DNA from: Hofstenia miamia
Lineage: Eukaryota; Xenacoelomorpha; Acoela
Direction: 5' to 3'
DNA length: 64,000 nucleotides
NCBI GenBank assembly: GCA_004352715.1
Contig: SCFE01000023.1
Location: forward strand, 1,359,855 to 1,423,854
A program made the position numbers and the translations under genes. This document shows positions 40,743 through 53,984 of this stretch, in pieces (positions within the stretch are counted from its first letter, which is position 1; each line of letters opens with the position of its first letter). The notes beneath the pieces were generated by a model. The model saw only the letters and a list, made by a program, of their open reading frames with translations, had not been told where the DNA came from and did not search any database.

Positions 40743-41750
40743 AGAAATCATAATTATTTCATTTGATGTTTGCAGTGTTTGTGTAAACTCTAAAGTTATA
40801 ACTATACATTTGTGTTTTTAATTAAATAAATCAATCAATATTATTTTTTCCAAGTTGCAAAATGTAATGCATTATTCAGTTTTTACACAGATTGAGTCAA
40901 GGATGATTGGATTTCTAGAGCATGGGGTAAGTTATTTTTACAATTAAATAATGTGATTAAGTGAACATTGATTTCTTGTACATGTTTAACATCAATAATA
41001 ATTTTTCCTGGATTTGTTAAGGAAAATGCAACAACTATTATTGGTATAATGTGTAAATAAACTAAATTACATATAAAAAACATTACCAAAAAACTGTAAA
41101 AGATACTCTGTTTTTCTTTCAACTCCATCACATTGGCTAACTTATTTGGTGCTGGGAGAGAGAAAACATGTAATTTAACATTTCAAATAATGCAATTGTG
41201 CTTGATGTATTTTACCACTAAGTTGATTTTTGTCAAGCATCATAGAACTAATCTCCAAATAAATATTTAAAAAATTGAGTTTATAAAATAAAATTGTTTG
41301 CTTGAAAAAAGAGATGTACCAAAAATATTATACCAAAATAATTGAAAAGAAAAATAATTTTTAAAAATTCACATGTTGTTTTCAAAAAGTTTATATCACT
41401 CCACCATTCCCTTTGTTCTAGTTTAATAAAATATGTTTTGCTTTTAAATACAGAATGTAAGATGAATGATATGGGCTCATGTTAAAAAGATTTTTCATTT
41501 TAATGCTAAATTTCATAAATAACCAACTTGCTGCTTTTGAAGCTACTTAAATATCAGAGTGAACTTGGCTAATGATTTCAAAATGGATCTCCACACAGAA
41601 TAAGAAAGGTATGTGATATACACTTTGCTTTTAATCAAAATTTATATGTGGTATGGTTTTATGCATTTTACATTTTAGTATTTTACTTTCCTTCATACTT
41701 GTTTTTGTTATAAATGAATTTAAGAATGGTATTGCTTTATGCAACTATAT

Positions 41751-44700
41751 TAGCATTGAGTGATACTTGCATCATAGCAAAAGTTTGGTATAAATTGCCA
41801 TATTAACATGCCAGAGATTGACTGCATTAATGGGTTTTGGAGTAGGGAATTCAATAACTAACCAACTCACTGCTTTGTGGCTACTTTAACAATAACAAAG
41901 TGAATTAGGCTAACAAATGCATCTCCACAACAAAAAACCAGGTATGTGATATACTCTTTGCTTTTAATTGAATTTATATGTGGTATGGTTTTATACATTT
42001 TACATTTTAGTATTTTACTTTCCTTCATACTTGTATTTGTTATAAATGAATTTAATAAGGGTATTGCTTTATGCAACTATATTCATTTTTATATGTACCC
42101 ATTTTCCATTGTCTATGTTTTTGCTTACAAACAATTTTATATTTGGTATTGTTTTATGCAATCACTTTTGTTTAACCTGCAATTGACTGAATGGAATTAT
42201 TTTTAACCAACAAGGTGAATTTATAGACATTGTTTTCACTAAGCAAAATTTCACTTGCATTTTTCTAACTTTTAAATACCATGCACCTGTATTTTTTGCT
42301 TGTGAATATTACACTATTTACAAACAATTGTATGTTTAGAATGGGGAATGCATCACAGAGTTTTCAAATTTAACAATTGGAAGTCATATCTATCAATGGA
42401 AAAATCATCATCAACTATGAATAACAAATGTGTTATCATATTTATGTATTAAAGTTACAAAAGCAGAAAACCCCAGTAATGTATACAAGCATGCAAGTCA
42501 TAAACCAAATAAAGTGAAAAAACATGCAAAAGTTAATAAAACAGTGAAAGCCAGAAAACCCATGTAATGTATACATCCATACAAAGTCATAAACATAAAT
42601 AAAGTGAGAATGTGCAAAGTCAAGAAAAGATGTATCAGTCCACAAATACATACAACCTGAAAAATTGCATTCAAAACCAACAAAAGATATAACAGTCTAC
42701 AATGTGTAGTAATCTGCACACACCAAAATGAAGTGCGGAGAGAAGATCACCATGTAAAAACTAATGTATAATAATATTGTATATTGAAATGCATGTGTGT
42801 ATATAAATTATATGAACATTGCATGTATAATTTTTAGGAAATGAAATTGCCTCTTTATGCATAAAACCATGTCTACTTTTAACATGTAAATCAAAAAATT
42901 AAACATTTATGTATTTGGATATTAGCAAATTAATTAAACACATAGAATTTTACAATGGAAAAATGGCTACATAATTGAAAAACAATGTGTAGTCTTTGAA
43001 TGTAATGATTCCAAATTAAGCATTGTGCATTAACCTTGTAAGCAGTTGAATTGTCAGGAATTTGTATGGATAGGAAAAATATCACCCAGCAATTTGAAAT
43101 GATGTGAAGCTTTTACATGTAGTGATTTCAAAATAATCATTGTATTTTGGTCCTGTAACAGTTGAAATGTTAGGAATTTTTATGGATAGGAAAAATATTA
43201 GTCATTATTACAAATGCAGTGTAAACCCAATGTATTATACAAACATGTGTAAGCATGAATAACATGTGATATAGCCAGGTATACTAATAAAAAAACATGT
43301 AATGAAATTAACCATATAAATCAGTCACTTTAGGAAAACATGTGATTGTAAACTAAAATGGACCCAACATGTATGTGAATTATTGTAAACTAAATTGGCC
43401 CCAACCCAACATGTATATGAATCATTGTAAAAATCAATCACCCATAAATGTCATGAATGGTTAAATCAATTACAACAGAGGATAAGATATATTCAACCAT
43501 TAAATTTAAGAAACAATATAAAAACTATTCTTGTGAACAATGTGCATGGAGATTTGTTAACTTTTTTACAATGCATGATCATTTATAAGGGAAGACACAA
43601 AAATTCCCAAGTAAACAAAAATGGTGTTCAATTTTTATAGAGATTGAGTGGTAATTTATTCAAAAGCATAAATCATGTTATATTTCAATGAATGATTATC
43701 ATGCTAACTTTGTTTAATAAATTACACTGTTGTAAAATCATGCCTGTTGGTTAGCACAAATGCATCACAACTACATGTTATTTATATATCAGCTGAGATC
43801 TAAGACAACTATTGAGACCTTCTATTTGGCTAGATAATAAATTGTGAGACATATAGGGAAGCAGCACACATGCAAGTTTCTGAAACTTTAGCTATGGACA
43901 TCAATTTGGCATGAGGCTTTAGAATTTGTTATCTTGGATGTTTGTTTTCTTCTTGTGGAGATCTAAACAGTTACTAGATACAAAGATAAACTACCAATGT
44001 TTTTTTCTTACCTGTTAATTCTGTTAGAATCACTATTGCTCTAGTAAATGTTATCATAAGCAACCTTCTGCTTTGACATTTAGTCATCTGGCATAGTTCT
44101 CTCTGGATCTAATCCAGTGATTCTACATTACATCTTTAAAAACTAGTAGCATACTAATTTTTTTAGTTATTTTAAAATATCATATCAAATAAAAACTCCT
44201 ACTGCATTAAGCAAATACTTTATGAATATATTTTGACCAAAAACATCATGGATAAATTTCCATGGAGATTATAATCACTAAACAAAACAGCTCAAGAAAG
44301 AAAGTGGAGCAGTGAATTAAGTAAAAACAAGAAAAAATCCTGGAAAAAAATGTTTAGTAAATAAATAATGAAATAATATTGTATTTTTAAAGTTCTTTGT
44401 TTTATTTAATGAATCATATCTTTTGAAAATAGGTGTTTTGACTATAATTGCTTAATTATGGCTGATGATGAATCATATTAGTAAACCTATTTTTTCATAT
44501 CATGTTAAAAAATAGATTAAAATTGTAATCATTCTGGTGAATTATAATGAAGCTTGGTCAATATCTATCCATATTTTATGCTCAGCTATGAAATGGATAC
44601 TTTGATTTCACTGTTTTTTATTATACAGGTACATTTATTGTTGAATTTTGCTAAATATGCATTTAAATTTGGTTTTTTATTCAACACTCAGTATTTGCAT

Positions 44701-45310
44701 AGCAGTGTTTGGGTGAATTTATTCCCTGAACACTTATTAAGTTTCCTATTTTCAATCAATAATTAAAAAGTTTTTAATTGATTATTTTGCTTTTTTGTTA
44801 ACTTGAGTAACATGGTGTTAAATAGTACTTTTCTATCCCAATTAATGTTAATTTGACCTGTTGAATTCATATATTATCATGGAGTCATAGTCAACTATCT
44901 AAATGAAGTGATGATAAAAATATCTTAACTTAATTGTTACCCCTGGAGAGTTGATGCTTGGAATTGATTTCAATCTCAAAATATATGTGAAGCTGGGGCT
45001 TTGGTTTAGATCATGAAATATGTCTACACATAGAAACATTGACACTGAATTTAATGTTTTTGCTTTCATTGTTTGTACTAATTTGCAATATTTCACATGT
45101 TTTTAATATTTCAGGTTCCTAACTCTTGAATATTAAATAAGCACATATTAATATTAGTATTTTTAAGCAATATTCAACCTAACACTTGGTGTATGGATGA
45201 CATTATTAACCAAATACATATTAAATTTTCAAGTTATGGTAGAGTTTATACTATGGTTAAGTAATTTTACATTAATTGCTTTTCACTATATTGATCTTTA
45301 AATTATTAAT
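41751..45310. repeat. Polinton right terminal inverted repeat, expanded
   Basis: 41751-42080 is the inverted match of 33160-33490. 44630-44770 is the inverted match of 32270-32400, and 44930-45270 that of about 32010-32230. The right arm is thus about 3.5 kb against 1.5 kb on the left. The extra DNA is diverged tandem material (42250-44600) with recurrent words such as AACCCATGTAATGTATACA and AAAGATGTAACAGTCTACAA. A partial extra copy of the inner 210 bp lies just inside (41540-41750). Confidence 0.8.
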
Positions 45311-48300
45311 TCACAATTTTCACAGTATTATTGAAGATCTGGCTAATATTTTAGTATATGGTTGAATAATTTTTGTTAACACACCTATATTTTAACTAAA
45401 TCTTTATACCCCAATGTATTAACATTTCAATTTTTTAGCTGGCTGACATTGTAGAGCTTCCATGATTACAAAATATTAGTTTGCAATTTTCTCAAAATTC
45501 TTAGCACTCTATCTTTAAAATACCATGTGGTTATATTTTTTGTATGTGAATAATACACTATTTACTATCTATTTACAAGCATTTGTACATTTAGAGAGGG
45601 ATCTCAAAATGGAGCTGTGCCTAATTTGATGAAAAAAATTCTTGTCTACAGGTGGGAAATCAAGTGTGTAGCATTATGTTAACTACAAGCTTGGTGAATC
45701 ATCTGCAAAACATATTCTCATTTCTATATCAACTACAATATGGGCAGATAAGGAACTTGTATACTAAAGCAATGAAAACAATGGAAAGCAGCAAACCCAT
45801 GTAATGCCTACAAGCATGTTAAAGCCATAAACACAAATTAACTGAATAAAGATCTGTAAATTCAACAAAAGATGTAACAGTCTACAAATGTGTACAACTT
45901 CAAAAATCCATATAAACCAAAAAGAAGACTGCTATGTAAAACAAATATAATAATTGTGTATTAAGGAAAGCATGTATATGTATAAATCCTATGAATAGCA
46001 TCACATGAATAATTTTTCAGTCACTGAAATTGCTTTTTCATGAAAGTTTAAGTATGGTGAATATTTTTCCCATTTTTTATATTAGATATTAGTGAAATAC
46101 AAATAAATGTAAAAATTTTTACAATGAAGTATGGCAACATATTTGAAAAACAAATTGTAGTCATTTGCATGTAATGAATAGCCCTTGAAAAGAATTAAAT
46201 TTTCTATGATAGCATCACATGTATAATTTTTCAGAAAACAAAATTACCTTTATCATGTAAGTCTATATTTCATATGCCTGTAATATTTAAGTAGGGCAAA
46301 TATTTTTCCATTTTGTATATTGGATATTAGTGAAAAACAAATTAATTGCATGGAATTTTTACAATGAAATAACAGTATATTTGAAAAAATGAAATGTAAC
46401 CCTTTGCATGTAATGAATAGACTCCTGAAAACAAAATAAATTACAATGATTGCAGATGTTAATCATTAGAATATGTGGAATTTTTTACAATGAATTAGCA
46501 ACATATTTGAAAAACAAAATGTTACTCTTTGCATGTATGTATAGAAAATAGTGAATGAAATTGCATTGATTGTTAATCATTAGAAATGCATGGAAATTTT
46601 TAAAGATAGGAAAATCATTAGTCAGCAATGTATTATCACAAAACATCATGTAAAAACCCAGCTAATAATGTCAGGTATATTAACAAAAATAGATGTGTAT
46701 GTAATAAAGTAAACATGCAAACTAAATTGGCCCCCTGTAGAAATCACAAAGCTTGTAAAGTACATTTTTATGAATCAGCATAGAATGAGTATGCAATTTC
46801 AATGACATAATTTTTTTTAAACAATTTATCAACTTTATGATTTAATATTTAGTCTTAACATTTCAATTAGTCACATTAAAGCACATTCTAAACTATTGAA
46901 TATAATATCAGTGAGGCCAAGTATTGAGTAAATCTTTCAAGATAGCCAAGTATGTAGAAATTTAAAGTTTTTTACTGTTCAGGTATAGTTAGGGGCAAAA
47001 CCTACCCAAGTCACTTATTTAAAGATATGTAAAATGAAATTAATTGAACAGTAATGGGTGGGCTGTAATTTATTATTTCAAAATATTGATATTTGAAAAT
47101 TTATTTAGAAAATACTATAATTTAAATTGGACATTAGTTCAGCATTATTTTGCCACAGAACTTTAATGATTTAATTATACTTTTCATCATATAACCCATA
47201 TTTTTATTTGTAATTTTGCTAAAAGAAATCCTTAGAAATTGTTTTAAAAATATAGTTTTGCTAAAAATTATATTCTTTGAAAAATATGTACAATAAAATA
47301 TGTGCAATTGGTGTGCTTTCAAAATGATTGAACAATGAAATAAAATTATTTTTAATAATAATAAAAATTTATTTTTAAACTTTTGTACACTACAAAAAAG
47401 AAGAAAATCCCTATTAATGTTTAAAGTAAATTATTTGTTTTAATTTCACTTAGTTACGAATTGATATTATTTAGTTACAATCTTTTTTCTTTGAATATCT
47501 TAATAAGTTCACTTCTTTGGTGATAATTCTAATTTAATTTATTTTGTTCTTAAAACTTTTAAAATTAAATTCTTTTTAAATTTCAGGTTACAATTTATTC
47601 CATAGATCTATAAAGTAATTGATAAGACAGTTCTTCATGATTCTTTCTCTAAATTTAAATTTTCTACAGCACTTAGTTCTAATATGGAATTTTGATGAAA
47701 TTTCTTCATTTGATCTACTTTTGATAAATATTTGTGGTGATTTTAGTTTTTAGGATAGTCTAATGAAAAAAATGTAAATTCTGATATTTTATTGATTGTT
47801 GTTTTCACATATGATAGCTAAACTCCAATTCAACATTCCTTCTAATTGATTTTTTGATCACTTTGGTAAGTTTGTCAACAGACATGATCAATATAAATAG
47901 TGAGGCAGAATATATGATTTCAATATCATTATTTTCTATTTAATTGGTATAAAGCTTTGTAACTTACAGGGTAGTAATTTATATGTTTGAACCATGAGTC
48001 TTTCATGAATCAAGACTTGATAGAAAATTTAAATTCTTCCCATTTTAATATCTAGGTATTTTATTCAAGGCATAGGAGTTATATGAAGTGAAATAATGTT
48101 ATATAATCAATATTTCACATCAATTTTTATCAGCAATTTAATTACTGTATTTAGAATTGCTGATGCTATAATTTCAATACCACATAGAAGTATAGAGTAA
48201 ATAATTGAATGGTATCACTATGGATATACAAAAGTAGTCATCTTTTTAACTATAAATGTATTTTTTTAATTGGTATTAACCTCAAACTTGATTTATGTTA

Positions 48301-48344
48301 TTTTGGAATGAAATTTTTACAATTGCTGTGATTCAGCAATATTG
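45311..48344. repeat. Further copies of right-arm repeat DNA
   Basis: 45500-46000 repeats 42250-42780 in the same orientation (AATACCATG(T/C), GAATA(A/T)TACACTATTTAC, AACAGTCTACAAATGTGTAC). Within 46000-46720 there are three diverged units of about 180-200 bp, with the words GCATGTAATGAATAG, GGATATTAGTGAAA and GAATTTTTACAATGAA. 46720-48344 has no gene that I can see and very few CpGs. Confidence 0.65.
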
Positions 48345-50035
48345 TAAGATAAGATATTCTTTGTTAAGATAAATATTAATAATTATAAACTGGTAATTTA
48401 TCTGAATGGCATCATCAAATATACATACAAACACATACAATAGGATAAGTCTCTATTTACAATAAATCCACCAGGCTAGGGATAAATTACTATGAGGATT
48501 TCAAGAATGAGATGCTGTATAATCATTATTGTATCCTAACCATACTGGACCTGAGACATTCTTTTGCTTAAGGAAAATATTCATGTGATTCTTAAAACCT
48601 TGCAATTTTTCAATGTTCTTTATCTCTTTAGGTAATGATTTCCAAGTTCAAATAGCAGTATTAATTATTGATTTTTTCAAAATCTTTTTTCTATAATTAA
48701 TGCAGGTAAAGTGTTTTGATCTGGAATTTGGATTATGAATAAATCCAGGCATTGAAATGATATTATAAGGTGGTAATTTCTTGATGAAAAAATCTTAACA
48801 CATTGTGTTCAATATGATTAGCTGTCTTGGGAAAAGGTAGACCTAGACATATACTGCCTAGTTCTGGAAGAATTTATTTTTTGAAATGCTTAGGGCCCAT
48901 TTTAATTGAATATCAAGTTTTCTATAAAAAACATATTTTAGATCAGTAAATAATATATTTTCAAAATTTAGGTGACTCATTAAAAATGAATGGAAAAATT
49001 GAATTATTACATAAGCTGGTAGTTGCTTTACTATTATTGACATACTTCTTATACCTATTGCCAATTTTCAGACTATTGCATTAGTGTATAATTCAAAATT
49101 TAGCCTCAAATAAAAAATTACTCCTAAATATTGTCTACAGTTGGAGCCTTAACATTTTTAAGATTAAGGGTTAATGTTGAAACATCATAATTTGTTATAG
49201 AGGGCTGCAAAATACAAAATTCTGTTTTACTTTCATTCATAAGTTACTTATGCATGTTGATGTACATTATTAATTCATTGTAATTATGTGCTACAGATTC
49301 ATTTGCTAAATGCATGGATTTATTATCATTGAATATACATGTATCATCAGCATATTGAATTATATTGTAATGAGTTATTTTATGCATATTGCTTACATAT
49401 ATTCTGAAAAGAAGATAACCTAAAATTGTAACCTGAGGGATGCAATTGATTACAGGCAGCTAATCTGAAAATACATCATTTGCTTTAACTATCTGGAAAC
49501 TATGTTTCAAATATTTAGTTATCAAATTTCTGCTATTGTTTGTAAATCCTATGTGGGATAATTTGTTTACTAGTATGCTATGATCAATAGAATCAAAAGC
49601 TTTAGAAAGATATAAGCAAACAATAGCTACAAAGTTATTTGCATCCAGTGATGATCTCCATTTTTCTGTAGCACTTAGTAGAGCATCAGTAGTTGAAAAA
49701 TGTTTATGAAATCTAAATTGAGTGTTTGATAGTAGGTTCAACCTATTGAGATGCTCTGTTATTTGGTTATGTAATATTTGGTTAAATACTTTGCTTATTG
49801 GTGAAAAAATTGATAGTTTTTGCTTAAAAATAGGTGTAATGAGAGCAAGTTTTAAATAATTCAGAAAAGTAATTACTTTTTATGCATTCATTAGATATGT
49901 AATTTAGGGGACTGATTATAATACCTGCAGTGATTTTAAGTTTCCACAAATGGATTAAAGAAAGCCTGCATGATTTGTTAGGCTTAAGTTTGAGAATTGC
50001 TTTTAAAGTTTCAAAACTTGTTATAAAATGGAAAG
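48345..50035 (-). mobile_element. 5'-truncated LINE inside the CpG-poor block
   Basis: The tail is at 48345-48357 (TAAGATAAGATAT on the + strand). The - strand gives the same protein family as 24744-26197: SNTQFRFHKHFSTTDALLSA, CLYLSKAFDSIDHSILVNKL, QYADD (about 49335-49350), MAIGIRSMSIIVKQLPA and LDIQLKWALSI. Upstream RT residues (SPLNYISNECI) are recognisable to about 50010. Stops and frameshifts are common. I found no CG dinucleotide on reading 48361-49760. Confidence 0.85.
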
Positions 50036-50965
50036 AAACAAATTGAAAATCAATTGTTTTAATTTATATAGTTTCAGTCAGTTGTTAGTTAAAAAATAGA
50101 AACACATGTGATTAAAACATGATACTCAATAACATATCAGAAATCAATGCATATAAACTCTTTGTAAAGTGGAAATTTAAAACATACTTGGTTATACATA
50201 AAAAATTTTTTAAAAAAAAGCCAGAGAAAACAAAAGATGGAAAATTATGCTGCTACATACCTTATTATTTGTGTGTAGATGCACTTGCAATTGCTAGACT
50301 ACATTATTTTTTAAGTATCTCTGAAGCACCAAGTTGATTAAACATGAATTTGTTGAATTCCATTGTGCCATTCAAAGCATCAAATGGTTCTGACTAGTAT
50401 TTCATCTACACATCAACCATTATTCACAATTCAATGATGGGTTTTCCATTCTAAACACATAAACTAGTAAATGCATAAATCTACATGATAAATATTTTGT
50501 ATTAATAACAAACTGTTTATAAAGAATTTGAGAGGTAGAATTGATAAGAAATTGGTAAGACAAGTACAAAGAATAATATTTCCCAACAAAGCAGAAATCA
50601 ATGCATATAAATTTTGTGAAAGTTATGAAATAATAATTTATTGATTATCATAGTGAAAGACAATGCCTATAAAATCAATTAACCTTGGTATAAACTCTAC
50701 TATGACTTGAAAATTTTTATGCATATTTGGATATTACAAGTTAGTACAACTGAGATGAAAGCAAAACATTAAATTCAAGGATCAAATGCACAACAATGTT
50801 TCTATGTGTAGATGTATTTGAAATCTAAGCTGTTTAAAGATGCTATGACACTAATTATTGATTGAAAATAGGAAACTTAATAAGTGTTCAGTGAATAAAT
50901 TACCCAAGCATTGCCATGCAAATCAGAGTAAAAATATACCAATAAGTATACCTATATGATGAAGG
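50036..50965. repeat. Second copy of Polinton left-arm repeats, rearranged
   Basis: 50080-50335 resembles the inner left arm (GTTGTTAGTTAAAAAATA, and a TTTGTGTGTAGATGCACTTG block like 33305-33330). 50590-50965 resembles the outer left arm 32020-32370 in direct orientation (AAATTCAAGGATCAAATGCA, GATGTATTTGAAATCTAA, AATAGGAAACTTAATAA). The order is changed relative to the complete arm. Confidence 0.65.
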
Positions 50966-51189
50966 CACTGTGAAATCAAAGTGGCCATTCCATTGCTTAA
51001 TGCAAACATGACTAGATTGACTGAGATTTCACTTCATTTCACTAGAATAATCACAATTTTGATCTATTCTTCAACATGTTAAGAAAGAGTTTGGCTTTCT
51101 AATGCAAAACTACATCATCTATAATATACTATATAATTAAAAATGAAAAGGGTTGTGTTAGCAAATTATTCACATGTTGCTACATATAC

Positions 51190-51340
51190 CCACACAGCCA
51201 ATCCCTGGTAGACCAATGGTGTTCCACCAGTGGGAAAAACATTGGGCCACCAAGTGGGATTTTGCTACCCATGCACCAGTGGCTAACTGGTGGTCAACCA
51301 GTGACTAATTGGTGGACTACTGATGATAAAACCAGAGTTT
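51190..51340. repeat. CCAGTGGT/ACCACTGG-like short repeats
   Basis: Words of the form CCA(G/A)TGG, ACTGGTGG and CCAGTG recur many times in 150 bp, some as inverted pairs (CCACCAGTGGG, AACTGGTGGTCAACCAGTG). It is GC-richer than its surroundings and could fold on itself. No function is known to me. Confidence 0.6.
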
Positions 51341-51369
51341 TGGCATCAGAGCAATTTTTGAAATGTAAC

Positions 51370-51645
51370 AATAGCTAAATTTTATATTGATAAATAGTTT
51401 CACATTGTAGTTTAACCAACACCAGCCCAACAAAGGGTTGTAGGAAATGATAATAAACTTAGCATTCCTATTGATTTTAAATAATGTTTATTTGACTGGA
51501 TGAATTCATGTATTACCATGTAAAGCCAGGGGTGTGGTTTAGATCTCAAATACATCTACACATACAAACATTTGTATTCATTTGATCTTTGCATTAATAT
51601 TTTTGCTTTCATCAAATTTGTAATAACTTGTATTGTAGAATCAGT
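51370..51645. repeat. Copy of Polinton right-arm outer repeat
   Basis: 51480-51640 matches 44850-45110 in direct orientation (GATGAATTCATGTATTACCATG, TGGTTTAGATC, ATCTACACATACAAACATT, TTTTGCTTTCAT). With 50590-50965 it forms an inverted pair about 500 bp apart. This could be a small, MITE-like derivative of the Polinton ends. Confidence 0.55.
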
Positions 51646-52550
51646 GGCTAGGGACTATAGCAGCATTACTAAAGAACTAATTGACTCTGCAGAGGGTTAC
51701 AAATGAGGCCTTAATAGAGGAGCCACAATTCTAGCAAAATAACAATAATAGTTCTAACAAACAACATTGGTAATTCATCCACTGTAGCTTGTAATTGTTT
51801 AGGTAAACACCCAGGATGACCAATTCATATGGCTTCCAGCTGAAGTGCTACCTGAGGAGAAGCAGCTTGTGATTTGAGTGTGTGGTGCTATCCTAATTGT
51901 CTCATTATTGAATTTCTATCTCAATTCAAATATAACAGTCTTGAAGTGGTTCTCATTTCTCAGCTCACTATTAAATAACACATAATTGCTTTGCATTCAC
52001 ATTAACCAGCAGTATAGTATCATCACAGTGTATAAACATTATAGGTGCATGTAGGAAATGAACAAGGGTCTTATTTTCCCTATACCTAGCTGTAACTTAA
52101 TACAGTCCATGATTTAGGCTGCTAACTGTCTGAAAACTATGCATCAAATTGGTTCACAGTTAGCAGTACTCCCAAATTGTTGCCATGACTTAAGCAATTT
52201 TCATTATGCAAATGATCCAATTAAGCAAAAAAGTAAATATTGAGGAGAGTTTAACATGCTGCGGTGAGATAAACTCTATTGCTTGATTGCTACATTGGTT
52301 GCCCTGTTTTTACAAAGTTTCAATAATTACCTGTCTTTGTTTACAGTTTTGAATCATATGATCAATTTACCTTGCATATTCAATTTAGCAACAAACATGT
52401 AATACATCATTGAGGGGACAAATCAATAGCAATGTAAATTATTCTCAAAATTATTGAAGTGACGTCAAAGTGATGCAATCACTACAAATTACAAAATTAC
52501 AAAGTAAAAATTTGATCAAATTTAAAAATAAAGATTCAAATGTCCCAAGT
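51646..52550. other. No gene seen
   Basis: CpG-poor sequence with no recognisable coding region. It lies upstream (on the + strand) of the broken - strand gene at 52560-53290. Confidence 0.5.
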
Positions 52551-52559
52551 GACTCTACA

Positions 52560-53290
52560 CACCCCCTTGCTCAATTTAATTCTGCAGCAGTAACTGGAGG
52601 AGTGGCCCATAGACTACTTTCTGAGTGGCTTTGACTAACTCAACAGCAAGGAGCTAGTCCCAGGTCTTTACTTTGGCATATTGTGGAGCTTATGTTAGCT
52701 GCATGAGTAACCTTTGGGTAACCACTTCATTAAAGAGCTGGAAGATTTGCAGTGTTGGAAGCCTGGAACTCATGGGGCAGTGATGGCATAGGTTGTTCAG
52801 CCTTCAAGTGAAGGTATCATAAAAATGTTGGTACAAGCAGAGCCCTTTTAGTGCAATCATGAGTGTGTTGGTGTCCAAAGTGTGCACATCTCTGGCATCA
52901 ATCATATCAGGGTAGAAGGGTACAAAAACTTCTCATAAAGAACCCATTCATGTGGGGTAGTCAATGAACAAGGAGCAAAACTCCTGGACTTGCTCAACAT
53001 CATAATGATTTTGATGTACTTAGTCACATCATAATATTGAGTAATTTTCTCTATGTTGTTTATCCACATTAAGTCACCAGACGCCTGAAAAAGTACCAAG
53101 ACCCAGGGGTTTAGCTGTGCAATCTTCTTGTGGATTTTTCTGAGTTGTTCATGGACAGGTAGTCCTCTGGTAAAAATATTGGGAATTGTCAACATTCCAT
53201 CTATAAAAACATGTTCTCCATTGTTGCTGTCTATGAGTTGGTTGCAGATTACTTTATACTCAGGAGAAATGTAAAAGTTGAGTAATGCAA
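52560..53290 (-). pseudogene. Unrecognised broken gene in the CpG-poor block
   Basis: The first segment on the - strand (53260-52902) reads VICNQLIDSNNGEHVFIDG, LPVHEQLRKIHKKIAQLN, PWVLVLFQASGDLMWINNI and APCSLTTPHEWVLYEKF. A one-base frame change near 52910 then gives IDARDVHTLDTNTLMIALKG and LCLYQHFYDTFT, a TGA, then RLNNLCHHCPMSSRLPTLQI. The residue pattern (high Trp, His and Cys content, sensible spacing) is that of a real protein, but I cannot place the family. It is flanked on both sides by Polinton-arm-like repeats, so it may have been cargo of a related element. Confidence 0.6.
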
Positions 53291-53930
53291 AAGAAGACTA
53301 ATTTATAATTTCTACAACTGTGTAAAACTAATGTTATAACAGTGTATAAAGAAAGCATGTATATGTATAAGCCCTCCTAATAGCATCATATGAATAATTT
53401 TTTAAAATATGAAGTTATGCCAATTTACATAAACCATTTCAAATTTTTTGAAAGATGGGTTTGCGTTTATCATGTAAGTCTATATTTCATATGCTTGTAA
53501 TGCTTAAGAATTGTATTTTGGAAATTAGGAAAAAACGTATTAAATTGTAGTGATTGTGTAAATAGGTTAAGCATTAGTAATACATGGAATTTTTTTATGG
53601 ATAAGAAAATTATTCATTAGTCAACAGTGTGTTATCACAATGCAATGTAGTACCATATTAGTCAGTTAACAATGTCATGTATATAAACAAAAACAGACAT
53701 ATATATAATAAACAAGGTAAAATGTAACATATTAGCAAACTAACATTGTCATCTATATAAACATAAACACACATATAGGAAATAAACAAGGTAATATATC
53801 ACACACTAATTGCATCAACACATAAAGATTATTGTCTCAGTATAAAAATTAAAGGTGCTTGTGTAAAACACTATTGTGAATCAACACATAATGACTAAGC
53901 AATTTACATGAAGTCGCCCTAGATGGTGCT
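53291..53930. repeat. Third copy of Polinton right-arm repeat DNA
   Basis: 53330-53400 matches 45950-46020 (TATAAAGAAAGCATGTATATG, AATAGCATCA(C/T)ATGAATAATTTTT). 53540-53830 carries AATGTCATGTATATAAACA-like words in two tandem units. Confidence 0.6.
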
Positions 53931-53984
53931 GCAACACCCTTGTCAATATCCATGTGTCAGTCAAGATCAAAATGTCATTTTGTG

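Larger units (their letters stand above)
33491..41750 (+). mobile_element. Decayed Polinton/Maverick (adintovirus-like), core
   Basis: The 8.3 kb between the inner ends of the inverted repeats carries, all on the + strand and in this order: packaging ATPase, a small Q-rich protein, rve-type integrase, a pX-like protein, major capsid, an unrecognised frame, adenain-type protease and two minor-capsid-like genes. This gene set defines Polintons and adintoviruses. Every long gene is broken by stops or frameshifts, so the copy is dead. The protein-primed DNA polymerase B, about 3 kb or more in this group, is not present and could not fit in the space. Confidence 0.9.
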
